Both the position numbers and the translations under genes were made by a program. From Trichinella spiralis (taxonomy: Eukaryota; Nematoda; Enoplea; Trichinellida; Trichinellidae): a stretch of DNA of 36,774 bases. Of this stretch, positions 9,940 through 20,109 are shown in pieces (position 1 is the first letter of the stretch; every line of letters starts with the position of its first letter). Under the pieces are notes generated by a model. That model was not told where the DNA came from and searched no databases. It saw only the letters and a list, made by a program, of their open reading frames with translations. Location: NCBI GenBank assembly GCA_000181795.3, contig CM012953.1, positions 3,208,692 through 3,245,465 of the forward strand. The letters are read 5' to 3'.

Positions 9940-12657
9940 TTGCTGTTGCAGTGACGTTATTCCACCAAATAAACTTGGTTGTGCTAAAAATATTCACGTG
10001 AAAAATTAAAGTTCAAGAAAAAATAAACGCTTAACGCTGGCGGGTCAATCAGTCCAAGACAAACACGTGCAAGCTTACAAGTGGGCTGAGGAAAGCCCAA
10101 TGTTGATGTGCCAAAAGTAGGAAAAAGTGATGCTGCTGTAGTAGTAGCTGTTTTATTTCCAAACAGACTACCACCAAACAAAGATGCCGTAGTAGCAGGC
10201 ACCGCAGGCACAGCTCCAAATGGTGTCTGCTGCGTCTGTCCAAAAATGTTCGCCTTAATAATAAAGCATAAGCCGAGTGTCATCCCTTCAATCGATGATT
10301 AAATTACTTGAGTTGCTGCAGGTTGAGATTGCAGCTGAGGTTGTCCAAACAGAGATGTCTGGCCAAATATAGATCCAACTGTAGTTGCTGTACTAGTCGC
10401 TCCCAAAGCAGGTTGTCCAAAAATGCCCTAATAATAAATGTTGAAAATGAATAAAATATTTTCACATGCCAACAAATGCTTGTTGCAAAAATAAACCTGC
10501 TGTGGCTGTTGTGGTTGCGTTTGACCGAACAATCCTCCTGTTGGGGCAGCTGTATTAAAGCTGAAAACTGACGTTGTCGTAGCCGGCGTGCTACTGAATA
10601 ATGAAGAACCAAAAATATTAGTAGTCTGTTGAGCAGTAGTAGCCGTTTGACCAAACAAGCCAGTGGATGGCTGTGATGCACCAAATGTACCTTAAAACCG
10701 ATGAATGCTTTATTGAAACAAACAGACGAACATCATAACAACACGGTCACCACGCATTTGCCTTACTTGTTCCAAACAACGGTTTTGCTTGATTACCAAA
10801 AAGAGAAGGAGCTGAGCTCGCTTGAGCTGGTGTAGTTGAAAACAGTGAGCCAGCATTACTCTGTGGAGCGCCAAATCCAAATGTAGCCGCCGCAACTGGG
10901 CCTTTACGGTTTGCCAAATAATCTTCAACTCTAAGTTCCTAATTACATAATACTGTTATAATTACAGGTAAAAAAATTAAATTTAGAAGAATAAATTTAA
11001 ATTCGGTACAAAATAAATAAAAACAAAACTACACACGTTAATATATATATATATATATATCAAAATAAATTATCATAATGAAAGCTCATTTGAAAAATTA
11101 AGAAAAATGTAAAAAAAATATTTCCTTCATTTTTCCTTATATATTACTTCTTCATGCATACTTTATTTACAGATAAATATTCAGAAAATAATTCATAATT
11201 GCAAACCTCTACACCACGTAAATGACATTTTAGTTAAAATTCTGCGTTTAAAATTTTAAATATTAACTATCAATAAAAATTAAAAAAATATTAGTACACC
11301 AACAGTTACATTTTATATGTAAAACCAACTGTCTATTGCTTCAATCAACTTCAAAAAAAACTTTTTTTGATTTTCCAAGTACTTCCGCTTGAAAAATTTG
11401 TTACATTTTACATAAATTTACATACGCTAAATATAAAGCAATACTTTAAAACATGTTTATGAACATTAAAAAAAATACTCTGAGGATCAATTCCGACTAA
11501 ACTGATAATAATTATTTTCGAATTAAAACATCGCAAATTAATAATAAATAAATTTTACAGATTTAATACAAAAAATAAATGCAACTGTTTAAATTTATCT
11601 ATGTAATAAATCTTAGAATTTTCAAAACGAAATTGAAAATAAACTTCATCATCAAAGCATACTGTAATTCATCTAATGTGAACAACAACATATAGTATGA
11701 CGATAATAAACAGAGTAATATACGAATTTTACCTCAAAACTTTTCCCTTCATAATGTTTCATTCCAGTTATGCACTGAAGTTTTGTACTTATAGCAGTTT
11801 GTATGTTATTCCTCATCATTGTGTCGCTACCAACAACTGGTTCAAATTTCACTGTTGTACCACTAGCAGTTGTAGTCGAACCAAACAACGATGAACTAGT
11901 TGTAGCTGGTGCACCAAAGATGTTGGTCGCCGCCGCTGGCTGTCCTGCTGGTTGCCCAAATATTGAAGTCGTTCCAACAGTGCCTAATATTACAAAAAAT
12001 GAAAATTCCTTATAAACAAAATCGCTGTAATTACCGAATGTTGATGGCGCTGAAGCTCCAAACAATGGTTTATTTTGAGTAGAACTGAAAATGGACGATG
12101 CTTGTGCACAAAATGTAGGAGCTAAAATATCAATCGAAAGAAATTAAATAATATTAATATTTCACATACTTGTCCCAAAAAGCGATCCCTGAGTAGTAGC
12201 TGTAGATCCAAACAATCCTGTACCCGTGGAAGCCGGAGCAGTGCCAAATAAGCCAGTTGCTTGCGTAGCTGGTGTTGGAGCACCAAATAGGCCAGTAGTT
12301 TGCTGCTGACCAAACGGTGCATTAAACGAGCCTGAAATATTTTTCGGTGAATTTCTCTAATTTAGAAGGAAACATTTTTCTTCAAATCAAATTCTCAACA
12401 TATCGAATGATTAGGATGTTTATATTCGCACCTTATATGAAGTAAAAGCATGCATAGAAACAAATATGAATGAAAATTTATAAAATAATTAGAAGAACCA
12501 CACACTTCGAAAAATTAAACGTCAACTGACAAATCTATACACAAACAACCTTAACAATATAAATGGAATTATCAAGGAAGTCAGTTGTTATTCAAACAGG
12601 CTTACCTGCGCCGGTTCCAAAGCCGGTTGTACCAAATGTTGGTTGATTTCCAAACAT
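3272..12657 (-). CDS. NUP98: Nuclear pore complex protein Nup98-Nup96 precursor
   Basis: One gene encodes both nucleoporins, later split by self-cleavage. Coding exons, 5' to 3' (high to low): 12657-12606, 12331-12170, 12121-12035, 11983-11733, 10938-10767, 10690-10497, 10427-10308, 10253-10079, 9983-9696, 9625-9541, 9477-9195, 9130-9020, 8617-8529, 8448-7815, 7697-7584, 7454-7332, 7264-7114, 7040-6801, 6734-6486, 6406-6339, 6099-5961, 5890-5822, 5766-5657, 5590-5420, 5363-5224, 5152-4910, 4391-4118, 4057-3934, 3862-3732, 3623-3519, 3463-3272. They sum to 5346 nt, or 1781 residues plus stop, close to the human length of about 1800. The start is MFGNQPTFG, typical of Nup98. Phases agree at every junction. 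Intron 11 uses a GC donor. Intron 4 (794 bp) is the longest. Exact boundaries at a few weak donors could move by a codon or two. Confidence 0.95.
7332..8448 (-). other. NUP98: Nup98 autoproteolytic domain and cleavage site
   Basis: Exons 14-16 carry the C-terminal autoproteolytic domain: ITSTRSDYYFTPNLDELA, then VDRFEVGRHGYGKIVWRG, ITLERVWPNDKT and FVSYAPTTGSWIFE, ending in VKHFSKYGL. The conserved HFS triplet is present (His 7446-7448, Phe 7443-7445, Ser 7440-7442). In the family the F-S bond is cut by the domain itself. This would release a Nup98 of about 943 residues and a Nup96 of about 838. The exon 15/16 junction falls three codons before the cleavage bond. Confidence 0.93.
9853..9948 (-). 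repeat. CAG/CAA tract coding 32 glutamines in Nup98
   Basis: Thirty-two uninterrupted Gln codons, a mix of CAA and CAG, sit in exon 9 (residues about 417-448) between LFGGITSL and KSLFGTAFG. The mixture of CAA and CAG argues for some selection on the protein rather than a fresh pure expansion. The tract is in frame and lies inside the FG-repeat domain. Confidence 0.95.
11040..11060. repeat. (AT)n microsatellite in NUP98 intron 4
   Basis: About ten AT units within the 794-bp intron that splits the GLEBS motif. The rest of this intron is AT-rich and shows no other feature. Confidence 0.9.
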
Positions 12658-13476
12658 TATTTTAACGTAATGAAGTCCACAATTAAATAAAGTATTATTA
12701 CGTCAACTTGAAATGTTGATCCGAGTATACTTTTGATATTGACAATCAGGTACAGTAAGGAAGAATAACAATTAATTTCAATTTTCTAATGCTCTATTTC
12801 TTTTTATTGATCAGAAAATGATCAATAAAAATTATTTTATGCATTTAAAATTACCTTAGTTTTATAAATTAATAAATAAATTGTTGTTTTGATTTAAATT
12901 TTAAATATTTTAAAGCTATTTATGATATTGGATTAATAAACATTATCTTAAACACAAAACGTTCATCAATAACATTTTATTATTTTATTATATTATATTA
13001 TATAATCCTATATGATCCTAATGATTTTTTCTTATTTTGAAAAAAACTGAACAAAAAATTAATAAAAACGGATTTAAAAATTTTAAACAATTTCCGAGTA
13101 TTACAATATGAATGTTTGCGTTAAATTTTTGCTTTAATTACTACTACAAAAATTATTATTTTGTTATTACTACTTAGCAGATGTTTTAATGCAAAATGCA
13201 AATAAATTTTATACCTATACATCTTTTTATAATTACAGTACGCTTGCACGAATTATAATTTTAAAAAAATGCATGCTTATGGTAACTGAATTGTGTCACA
13301 TAACTCTTGTTAACTGGTATTAAGCACTGTTATATTGCAAATGTTTAATATTTCATTAATGAATCAAATATTTACTGAATCACAGATTAGTGAAATAATA
13401 TTCTTTTGAAGCATTTGGAAAATTTTAGGTAACGTAAGGCATGTTTACAATATCGTAAAAAGCATCTTTTCATAAT
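12658..13476. promoter_or_regulatory. Divergent promoter spacer NUP98 / SLC25A26
   Basis: An AT-rich 819-bp spacer lies between the start codons of NUP98-NUP96 (minus) and SLC25A26 (plus). No open frame of note is present, so both genes must start transcription in or next to it. I see no clear TATA box or other core element that stands out from the AT-rich background. An acceptor-like TTTTAG lies about 50 nt upstream of the SLC25A26 ATG. It could serve a 5'UTR intron or trans-splicing. Confidence 0.45.
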
Positions 13477-14525
13477 ATGACAGTCTCTTCACCATATACT
13501 TTGATTTGCGGCGCTTTTGCCGGATGGGTTGTCGATATGGTATTGCATCCGCTGGATACAATAAAAACTCGCTTACAGTCATCTTCTGGATTCAAATCTA
13601 GTGGTGGATTTTCATCAGTTTATGCCGGCATTCCTTCTGTAGCAGTTGGATCAGCTCCAAGTTCGGCTCTTTTTTTCTTCACATACGAGCAGTCCAAGCA
13701 GTCAGTTTCCAAACATATTCACAACGACTTTATTGTTCATATGCTATCTGCTGCTTTTGGAGAAACAGTGGCTTGCTTTGTTCGAGTTCCTACTGAAGTA
13801 TTCAAACAAAATTTACAGACAAATCCGCGTATTTATTTAAGAAATATTTTCAATTCAATTATCAGTAAACATGGTTTTGCTGGTTTTTATCGTGGTTTCG
13901 GTTCCACTTTATGCAGAGATATTCCCTTCTCAGTAATACAGTTTCCACTTTGGGAATATTTTAAATTCAGAATGAGTAATGGAAAACCAGAAAACTTATA
14001 TCCATGGGAATGTGCTGCTTGTGGATCAGTTGCTGGTGCTACTGCCGCAGGTATTTGTCAAGAAATTGAGTAAAATGCTCATGAATGAATGTATTTATTC
14101 CAGGTATAACCACCCCCCTGGATGTTGCTAAAACGAGAATCATGCTTTCTGTGAAATTAGGTCGAAGCAATTATTCAGTTATTTCTACACTGATGGATAT
14201 ATGGGAAAACAAAGGCATCCGGGGATTGTTTGCTGGCTGCGTGCCACGCGTTGCTTGGCTATCAATAGGAGGCTTTGTTTTTTTTGGAGCTTACGAATTT
14301 ATTAAAGGTTTTCTTTCGCTTACTCTGCCATTTAGTATAACAGGAGTGGAAAGTGAAGAGCTGTTTCGAACCACTGTAAGCGACGCGATAGCTAAGCTAC
14401 TTTACAAAGAGGGAATTATATCACAGAGTCCTGTAACGTTTGATGAACGGATAGCAGAAGCTAAAGAGAATGGGTTGCGACGAAAAAATCGAAAATCTAA
14501 TGATTATTTTGACGGAAATCAATGA
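13477..14525 (+). CDS. SLC25A26: Mitochondrial S-adenosylmethionine carrier
   Basis: Inner-membrane carrier that exchanges cytosolic SAM for matrix S-adenosylhomocysteine. Two exons, 13477-14050 and 14104-14525, joined by a 53-bp GT-AG intron inside a Gly codon, give 331 residues. Three mitochondrial-carrier repeats carry the signatures HPLDTIKTR (Pro 25), VPTEVFKQ (Pro 105) and TPLDVAKTR (Pro 196). Stretches such as GGFSSVYAGIPS, RDIPFSVIQFPLWE and GGFVFFGAYE match SAMC rather than other carriers. After about residue 266 there is a hydrophilic tail of roughly 65 residues that human SAMC (about 274 aa) lacks. MRM3 follows 178 bp downstream on the same strand. Confidence 0.95.
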
Positions 14526-14703
14526 AAATAATTATGCAAACTATGAAAAATTAAAATTCCCTTCAATGCATATATGTTATTGTGATGGTCAAATGTCAGA
14601 CTGATTGCAAGTCACATCGTTTATAGTGTATTTCCATTTGTGAATAATGATTATTTTTATAAAATTATTTGCTTAAATATGAAAAAAAATTTTAGCTTGA
14701 AAA

Positions 14704-16460
14704 ATGCTTGGAAATATTCCACATTTTGTATTTGTTGTTCGTCATTTAACCAAGTCAGTGATTTTCGGAACGAAGTAAACCTGCACCGTGTACAATTCAT
14801 TTTTATATTTAACGTTTTTTTTGCATTTCAGTAAACTTTTTCGTTTTCCTAAACGAATAATAAAGACAGCTGGAGAGGATGATCATTTAATTTTTCGTCC
14901 TTCAATTGCGGAGAAACGCAAAAGACGAATCTTGCGAGCTCCATACCTTGAAACAAACGTAAAAGTGGAAACCAACACCAAACACATCGCTGAGCAACAG
15001 TTATTCAAGGATCCAAGTGGAAAAATTTCTTGGCGAAACTTGAATGTTAAATCTGATATACTGATGTAAAACAATAATAATTAATATTTTCATCAAGTGT
15101 ATTTGTTAATTTCTTTTCTCAGCGAAAAAATAAGAACAATGCGTAATCGGCAAAGACGAAAGATAGCAAATACTATTTTATTGGAAGGTAAGAATCTGAT
15201 CATGGAAGCTGTTGCCGCTGGAATTCAGTTACAGCACGTTTTATTTTGCGAGTAAAGTCGTGTTATTTATTTAACTCGATTAATAAGTGCAATTTTTATT
15301 TTAATGTGCAAAGTTTGAAAGTGTTAGAAAATATGCCTTTGCCTGATGAAGTGGATAAAGTGCGAATAAGTACTCATAGAATGAATACATGGTCTTTGTT
15401 GGATTCGCCTCCTGGAATTATGGGTATGCATAATTTTGTTTATTGGTTATTCTGAATGAGTCTGAAATTGGATGTGATTAGATTGAGAGAAATTTGATTC
15501 ATTTTAAAGAAAGGAATTGGAAATGAATTTTTCTTTTTAAGATGTAAATACAAAAAATATGTAGATTTAAAATTGTATTGATAAGTTAGTCTGTTAAAAA
15601 CTGTGATGCATTGCTGTGAAAGTGGCAAGTGATGAATGAGATAAAACGCAGTGGTAATTTTTTATCTATTTTACTACTAGTCCTTCATCGAAGTATGTAT
15701 ATGCAACGCATTTCTTGTTTTTGTAGCAGTTGCTAAGAAGCCGACTTATGAGGAAATATCGAAGAGTAAAAATTCGCATATTTTGCCGTTGACCGTTATT
15801 TGCGATGGTTTGAAAGATCCTGGAAATGTGGGATCTTTGATTCGTTCTCTTGCCGCCATGGGATGCAGACGAATTTTGGCGGTTACAGGTAATATTTTTA
15901 AACTTTTATTAATTTTATATCTAATTTATAATGATTTAATGTTTTATTTATTCTAATATTTAATATTTTCAAAATGAATATTTGAATTTTTTAACACTTT
16001 ATAAAATTTAAAATATTAAACTTTTAAGGATGTTGCTATTTTTGGGAAGTGAAAGTGTTGCGCAGCGCTTCGGGTGCACATTTCTACATTCCTGTTTATG
16101 AGGACATTTCCTGGAATCGCATGTTAGATTATTTACCGCATGATTTTTTCGTAAAATTTTTTGCTTTCATGTTTTACTTTTGAAATTCAGTTTTCTTCTT
16201 TATAGCTTTATTTGGCTGATTCAAATGTGAAGAATCAGAAAAATGAAGAATCTTTATTAACAATTCGTTTTCAGAGAGATACGGAAATTGTACTAGTTGT
16301 CGGCAGCGAACGGACTGGGCTTAGTGAACAGGCATTGCGCTTTGGCGAACAGCATGCGGGCAAGCGTTTACATATTCCAATGACTAATGATAAGTTTTGT
16401 TTAAATTCTGCAGTCGCAGCTACTCTAATTGCGTTTGAAATTCGTAAACAGATGTCATAA
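14704..16460 (+). CDS. MRM3: Mitochondrial rRNA 2'-O-methyltransferase (MRM3/RNMTL1-type, SpoU family)
   Basis: SAM-dependent ribose methylation of the large mitochondrial rRNA is the known role of the family. Seven exons: 14704-14774, 14832-15065, 15123-15251, 15314-15423, 15727-15888, 16029-16150, 16206-16460. Total 360 residues. The chosen ATG gives a basic, acid-free leader (MLGNIPHFVFVVRHLTKS) that looks like a mitochondrial presequence, and the phase to exon 2 fits only this frame. A SpoU substrate-binding part (LLEGKNLIMEAVAAG) is followed by the knotted catalytic core. Its motif 1 is DPGNVGSLIRS (from 212), motif 2 is VVGSERTGLS (to 316) and motif 3 is CLNSAVAATLIAFE (LNS at 342-344). 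An ATTAAA lies at 16475-16480. Confidence 0.92.
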
Positions 16461-16591
16461 TTAATTGCAAATCTATTAAAATTATACAATCAGAAATGTA
16501 GAAATGGATGTTTTGTTAAAATTGTGCACTTACGAAATACTTTACAAACAAAATTTTACTTTGTTTTCAAATATCAGCAGTCGTACTGTAG

Positions 16592-17524
16592 ATGACCAAA
16601 GATTGGCAAGTTGTACTACCGAAGAAGTATTGGAATAATGTTGTAGAAGTGGATGAATTTTACGCAATTGAACTTGATGATGCAAAACTTGTATCTTCAT
16701 ACGTGCAAGCATTCAGTGAACTATGGCCAATTTATTCATATAAGCATTTGAAGCGAGTTCGTGGAACGCAGCCATTTACTATCTTACTGGCACCGGTAGG
16801 TGAAACGGATGAAAATAAACTATCAAAGGCAGAATGCTTTTCTGATTTGGCAAAGTTGAAATTATTGAAAATCAATGTACCAAAATATCCGCCATTGACT
16901 CGATCTCAATACGAAGCAGCAATGCTAATATGGCCTGTAGCTTTTCATCCAAATAAAAGAATAGCAAATTTGATGGATTTGTCCATTTTTTCCAATGCAG
17001 ATGTGTTTAATGCGGATCGTTACATGCGAATGTGCATTGATAGTGCTAAAAAGGTGAAGGGACAAGTTGGAGTGGGCTGTGCAATTGTGGAACCAAAAAC
17101 GGGCACTGTCATCTCAGTGGCTAACAACAGTTTGGCGTCGGAAAACCCCATACAGCATGCTGTGATGTGTGCTATTGATCTGGTGGCTGAGTTTCAAGGT
17201 GGCAAGCCATTGTCGAGGCAGTGCAGTGGTGTTTTGCATGCCGAAAAAGACCAGCTATCTCCAGATAGCGGTTCGTGCTTTTATCTTTGTACAGGATTTG
17301 ATTGTTACGTGACAAGAGAGCCATGCGCAATGTGTTCAATGGCATTGTTGCATTCGAGAATAAGACGAGTTTTTTATGGATATCCTGTGAATCATGGCGC
17401 TCTTGGTTCAGCAGCTATGATTCATATGCTAAAATCGTCAAATCATCGATTCGACGTGTTCAAAGGTATTTTAGCTGACGAATGCCTTCAATTGGAAGTT
17501 GCCGAAAAAACAAGTGAAGTTTAA
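16592..17524 (+). CDS. ADAT3: tRNA-specific adenosine deaminase subunit 3
   Basis: Noncatalytic partner of ADAT2. The heterodimer converts A34 to inosine in tRNA anticodons. Single exon, 310 residues. The C-terminal deaminase fold carries the zinc ligands His189 in HAV and Cys245/Cys248 in PCAMC, within the context YVTREPCAMCSMALLHSR. Val191 replaces the catalytic Glu of active deaminases, as is usual for Tad3/ADAT3. The N-terminal part (about 1-130) is the ADAT3-specific tRNA-binding region, with LPPLT-like KYPPLTRSQYEAA. It starts 131 bp after MRM3, and upstream of the ATG a pyrimidine run ends in ATATCAG, a plausible trans- or cis-splice acceptor. Confidence 0.95.
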   Translation: MTKDWQVVLPKKYWNNVVEVDEFYAIELDDAKLVSSYVQAFSELWPIYSYKHLKRVRGTQPFTILLAPVGETDENKLSKAECFSDLAKLKLLKINVPKYPPLTRSQYEAAMLIWPVAFHPNKRIANLMDLSIFSNADVFNADRYMRMCIDSAKKVKGQVGVGCAIVEPKTGTVISVANNSLASENPIQHAVMCAIDLVAEFQGGKPLSRQCSGVLHAEKDQLSPDSGSCFYLCTGFDCYVTREPCAMCSMALLHSRIRRVFYGYPVNHGALGSAAMIHMLKSSNHRFDVFKGILADECLQLEVAEKTSEV

Positions 17525-17547
17525 TTTCAATTTTCATGATGCATTTT

Positions 17548-17553
17548 AATAAA
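17548..17553 (+). terminator. AATAAA polyadenylation signal of ADAT3
   Basis: A canonical hexamer 24 nt after the ADAT3 stop. It is the only perfect AATAAA I found at the end of the three-gene cluster, while SLC25A26 shows none. In such an AT-rich sequence chance occurrence remains possible. Confidence 0.6.
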
Positions 17554-18423
17554 ATAATTTTATGCTAATTGTTGGTTTTTTTTACATTTCGTATTCACGT
17601 AATACAAATAAATTTAGTTGCATAGTTCAACAGTGAGTTATTTGCTGCAGCTAATAAGTGAAAATGATTCTGAGGTGATTTGAAATTTAAACAGATATTC
17701 TGTAAATGGTTTATTATGTATTTTAAGATGACATAGTGAATTATTGAATAAGTTATTTTTATATTTTATTTAAACTTAAGCATTGTTTAGTAATTTTTTT
17801 AATTCAGTGAATGTGCAATTGGTTATTTACTTAAGCTGTGTGAATTACAATAATAAGCAGTTCATGAGATCTGTTATGATTATGACCATGAATTTTTGTC
17901 GCATGAATTAAAACAATATTTTTTCTCAAAAAAAGATTAATTTGAAGTGAATTAAACAAAAACTTTGAAAAGAAATATTATCACAAGTGAGCAGTTTTTT
18001 ATAATTGAATGTTGTTGCGATTTTTGAGAATATTTTAGAAAGTTTCTACTTTTAATATTGTTGTTAATTTTGGAAAGATGTTTATTCTATGCTATCAAAT
18101 AATATCTATCTTCAATAGTTAATGCTTTTGTTTGCTTGATGGTAAAAGAAATTCGAAGAATGTAAAATTTTTGAAAAAAGAAAATGAACATAATAAATTT
18201 CAGTTTAAAATTAATTTAACGACTTTGAAGTTTGTTATATTGTTTGTTAACTTTAAAGCTATTTAAAGTAGTTTAATTAAAATGCAGATAATTTAAAGTT
18301 TAAATTTCAATTTTAAATTTATTCTTATTCTTATTAGAATTATTATTGACTGTTTTGAATTTTTTTGTTGAGAGCAAGCAGGCTTGTTTGTTTTTGAGTT
18401 TGTGATTTTGTATTTCATTTGTG
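17554..18423. other. AT-rich spacer before the PP1-like gene
   Basis: I see no gene, RNA or ordered repeat here. It must hold the promoter of the PP1-like gene, but no core element can be told apart from the AT-rich background. Confidence 0.5.
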
Positions 18424-20109
18424 ATGTCGAGTGAAAAAATTGACAATGCTCAAAAGAAGCTGGATAATTATGCAAAAATTTTGGATCAATTGAAAAGTGC
18501 CGAAAAAAGTTATCGTTTTTCAATTACGGAACCAATGATTGCAGAAATATTGGAAGATGTTATTAAAATACTGGCAAAAGATGCGACACTTTTGGAATTG
18601 GAAGCTCCTTTGATAATTGTTGGTGATTTGCGTGGCAATTTTCACACGTTGCTTCATATTTTTGTCAAATTTGGTTGGCCTCCAACAACTCGTTATTTAT
18701 TTCTGGGCAATTATTAATTTTTTTGCAATTTTCATATAAACATGATTGTTGTTGTTGCTGTCAGTAATTATTTTCATTTTCAGGCAACATTTATGGTGAT
18801 TTAAGTCATTTCAATCTTCGAACAGTAGCTTTGATTTCATTGTTGAAAATTTTTCACTGCGATGCAATATTTCTACTACGGGGAAATTTCGAATCGTCCG
18901 TATCAATTTATTTACCCGGTGTTTCAAAAGAGGCAGACGATGATGATGATGCGTACAATTTTAGCTCTCTATTTTCGCTCCATCTACAGGTGCATATATA
19001 ATATGTGTGTTTTATTTTTGATCATTCAATTTGCTCAGTTTGAGATATTGAACAAAAATTCATCAGCAATTTATTTATTTATTTATTTATTTATTTATTA
19101 CAATTTTTTCCATTGATCTCAATTGTGAAATTGGATTTGCGAATAATTTTCAATTGCACAAAGTCGTATTGCTTATTATAATTGTTTGATGAAGGGGTTT
19201 TTTGTAATTTTTTGAAATATTCGAAGTTGCTTTTTAAAAATGTTTTAATTAAATGATTTCTCTTGTTTTTTTTTGAATTTCAGGAAATGTTTCACCACCT
19301 TCCGTTGGCAGCTGTGATCATGTCTCGTATATTTTGTGTGCACAGCGGCATTTCACCGATGTTGGTTGATTTTGATCAAATTCGATCGCTTCAACGTCCG
19401 TTGAATGTACCAAAAATTGGCTTGATTGTTGACTTGCTCAATGCTGAACCGAAATCGAGCATACAAGGTTATGTATTCAATGAAAACTCGAACTCGAATA
19501 TTAACAATTTAATATTCGGCGAAAATGTGGTGGAACAATTTTGCAACGATTTTGCAATCGATCGGATCATTCGGGGACACGAGGTGATGATGATGATGAT
19601 GATAATGTTTTTTTCTTTTATTTTCTCCCCATTTATCGCTTTTACATTATTTAAATTATCCAATTGAAATTAATTGAAAATAATTGGTATTTTATAAAAT
19701 TTAAATTTAAAAACTTCTGAAAAAATCACACGCACACCACACACACACACACACGAAGAGGGCTATTTAATGTAAATTTTGCTGTTGTTGAAAATAATCT
19801 TTTTATTTATTTATTTCAATTTTAAATTTGAAAAAACTCATATCTAACTTTAATTTTGAAAATAATTTTCATTCAGAACGTCGAGAAGGGTTATGCATTT
19901 TTTGCTGAAGAAAAAATGCTGTCAATATTCAGTTGTCTGAATTATGAAGATAACAATGAAGCGGCAGTGGTGGAAATTTATCCAACCCTGGAAATTCAAA
20001 TTAACGTATATTCATTTATTATTATTATTTAATTTCTTTTATTTGTTCATTTTACAATCTGTAAAACAAATTGTAGATTTTTCGGCAATCAGAATCGCCG
20101 TCTATGTGA
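18424..20109 (+). CDS. PP1-like serine/threonine phosphatase homologue, probably inactive
   Basis: Five exons (18424-18706, 18784-18989, 19284-19583, 19877-20005, 20077-20109) give 316 residues. The fold follows PP1 throughout: SITEPMIAEILEDV, PLIIVGDLRGNF, YLFLGN, FLLRGNFE, LPLAAVI, IFCVHSGISP, RGHE, GYAFFAEEKMLSIFSCLNYE. However, the metal and catalytic signatures are altered. GDxHG reads GDLRG (67-71), so His is Arg. GDxVDRG reads GNIYGD (95-100), so Asp is Asn and the Arg is gone. GNHE reads GNFE (128-131), so the proton-donating His is Phe. His183 and His262 remain. Intron 1 needs a GC donor (CTGG|GCAATT). All phases agree and the frame is open, so this looks like a maintained pseudophosphatase rather than debris. 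Confidence 0.85.
19075..19098. repeat. (TTTA)n tetranucleotide in PP1-like gene intron
   Basis: About six TTTA units in intron 2 of the PP1-like gene. A short (GAT)n run (19583-19602) and a (CA)n run (19736-19754) occur in the next intron. Confidence 0.85.

Larger units (their letters stand above)
9541..12657 (-). other. NUP98: Nup98 FG/GLFG-repeat region with GLEBS motif
   Basis: The first ten exons encode the disordered FG domain that forms the pore's permeability barrier. GLFG and related units (GLFG, SLFG, NIFG, PLFG, TFG) recur every 10-20 residues. Between two blocks of repeats sits the GLEBS motif, which binds RAE1/Gle2. It covers residues about 142-196 and includes GTTVKFEP, STKLQCITGMKHYEGKSFE and ELRVEDYLANRK. 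It is split by intron 4 between 11733 and 10938. Exon 9 holds a long glutamine run. Composition (Q, T, A, S, G, F) fits the family well. Confidence 0.93.

Noticed and set aside
9677-10009. Plus-strand open frames of poly-Cys, poly-Ala or poly-Val across 9850-9950
   Set aside because: These are other frames of the CAG/CAA tract that codes glutamine in Nup98 on the minus strand.
11697-12015. Plus-strand open frames over Nup98 exons 3-4
   Set aside because: Antisense shadow of the GLEBS and FG exons, which have clear family similarity on the minus strand.
14640-14834. Plus-strand open frame starting at 14640 as the MRM3 N-terminus
   Set aside because: Its frame does not join in phase to exon 2; the ATG at 14704 in another frame does, and gives a presequence-like leader.
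19736-19754. Short CA run and ordered repeats as a possible CRISPR-like array
   Set aside because: Simple microsatellites without spacer structure, in a eukaryotic intron.
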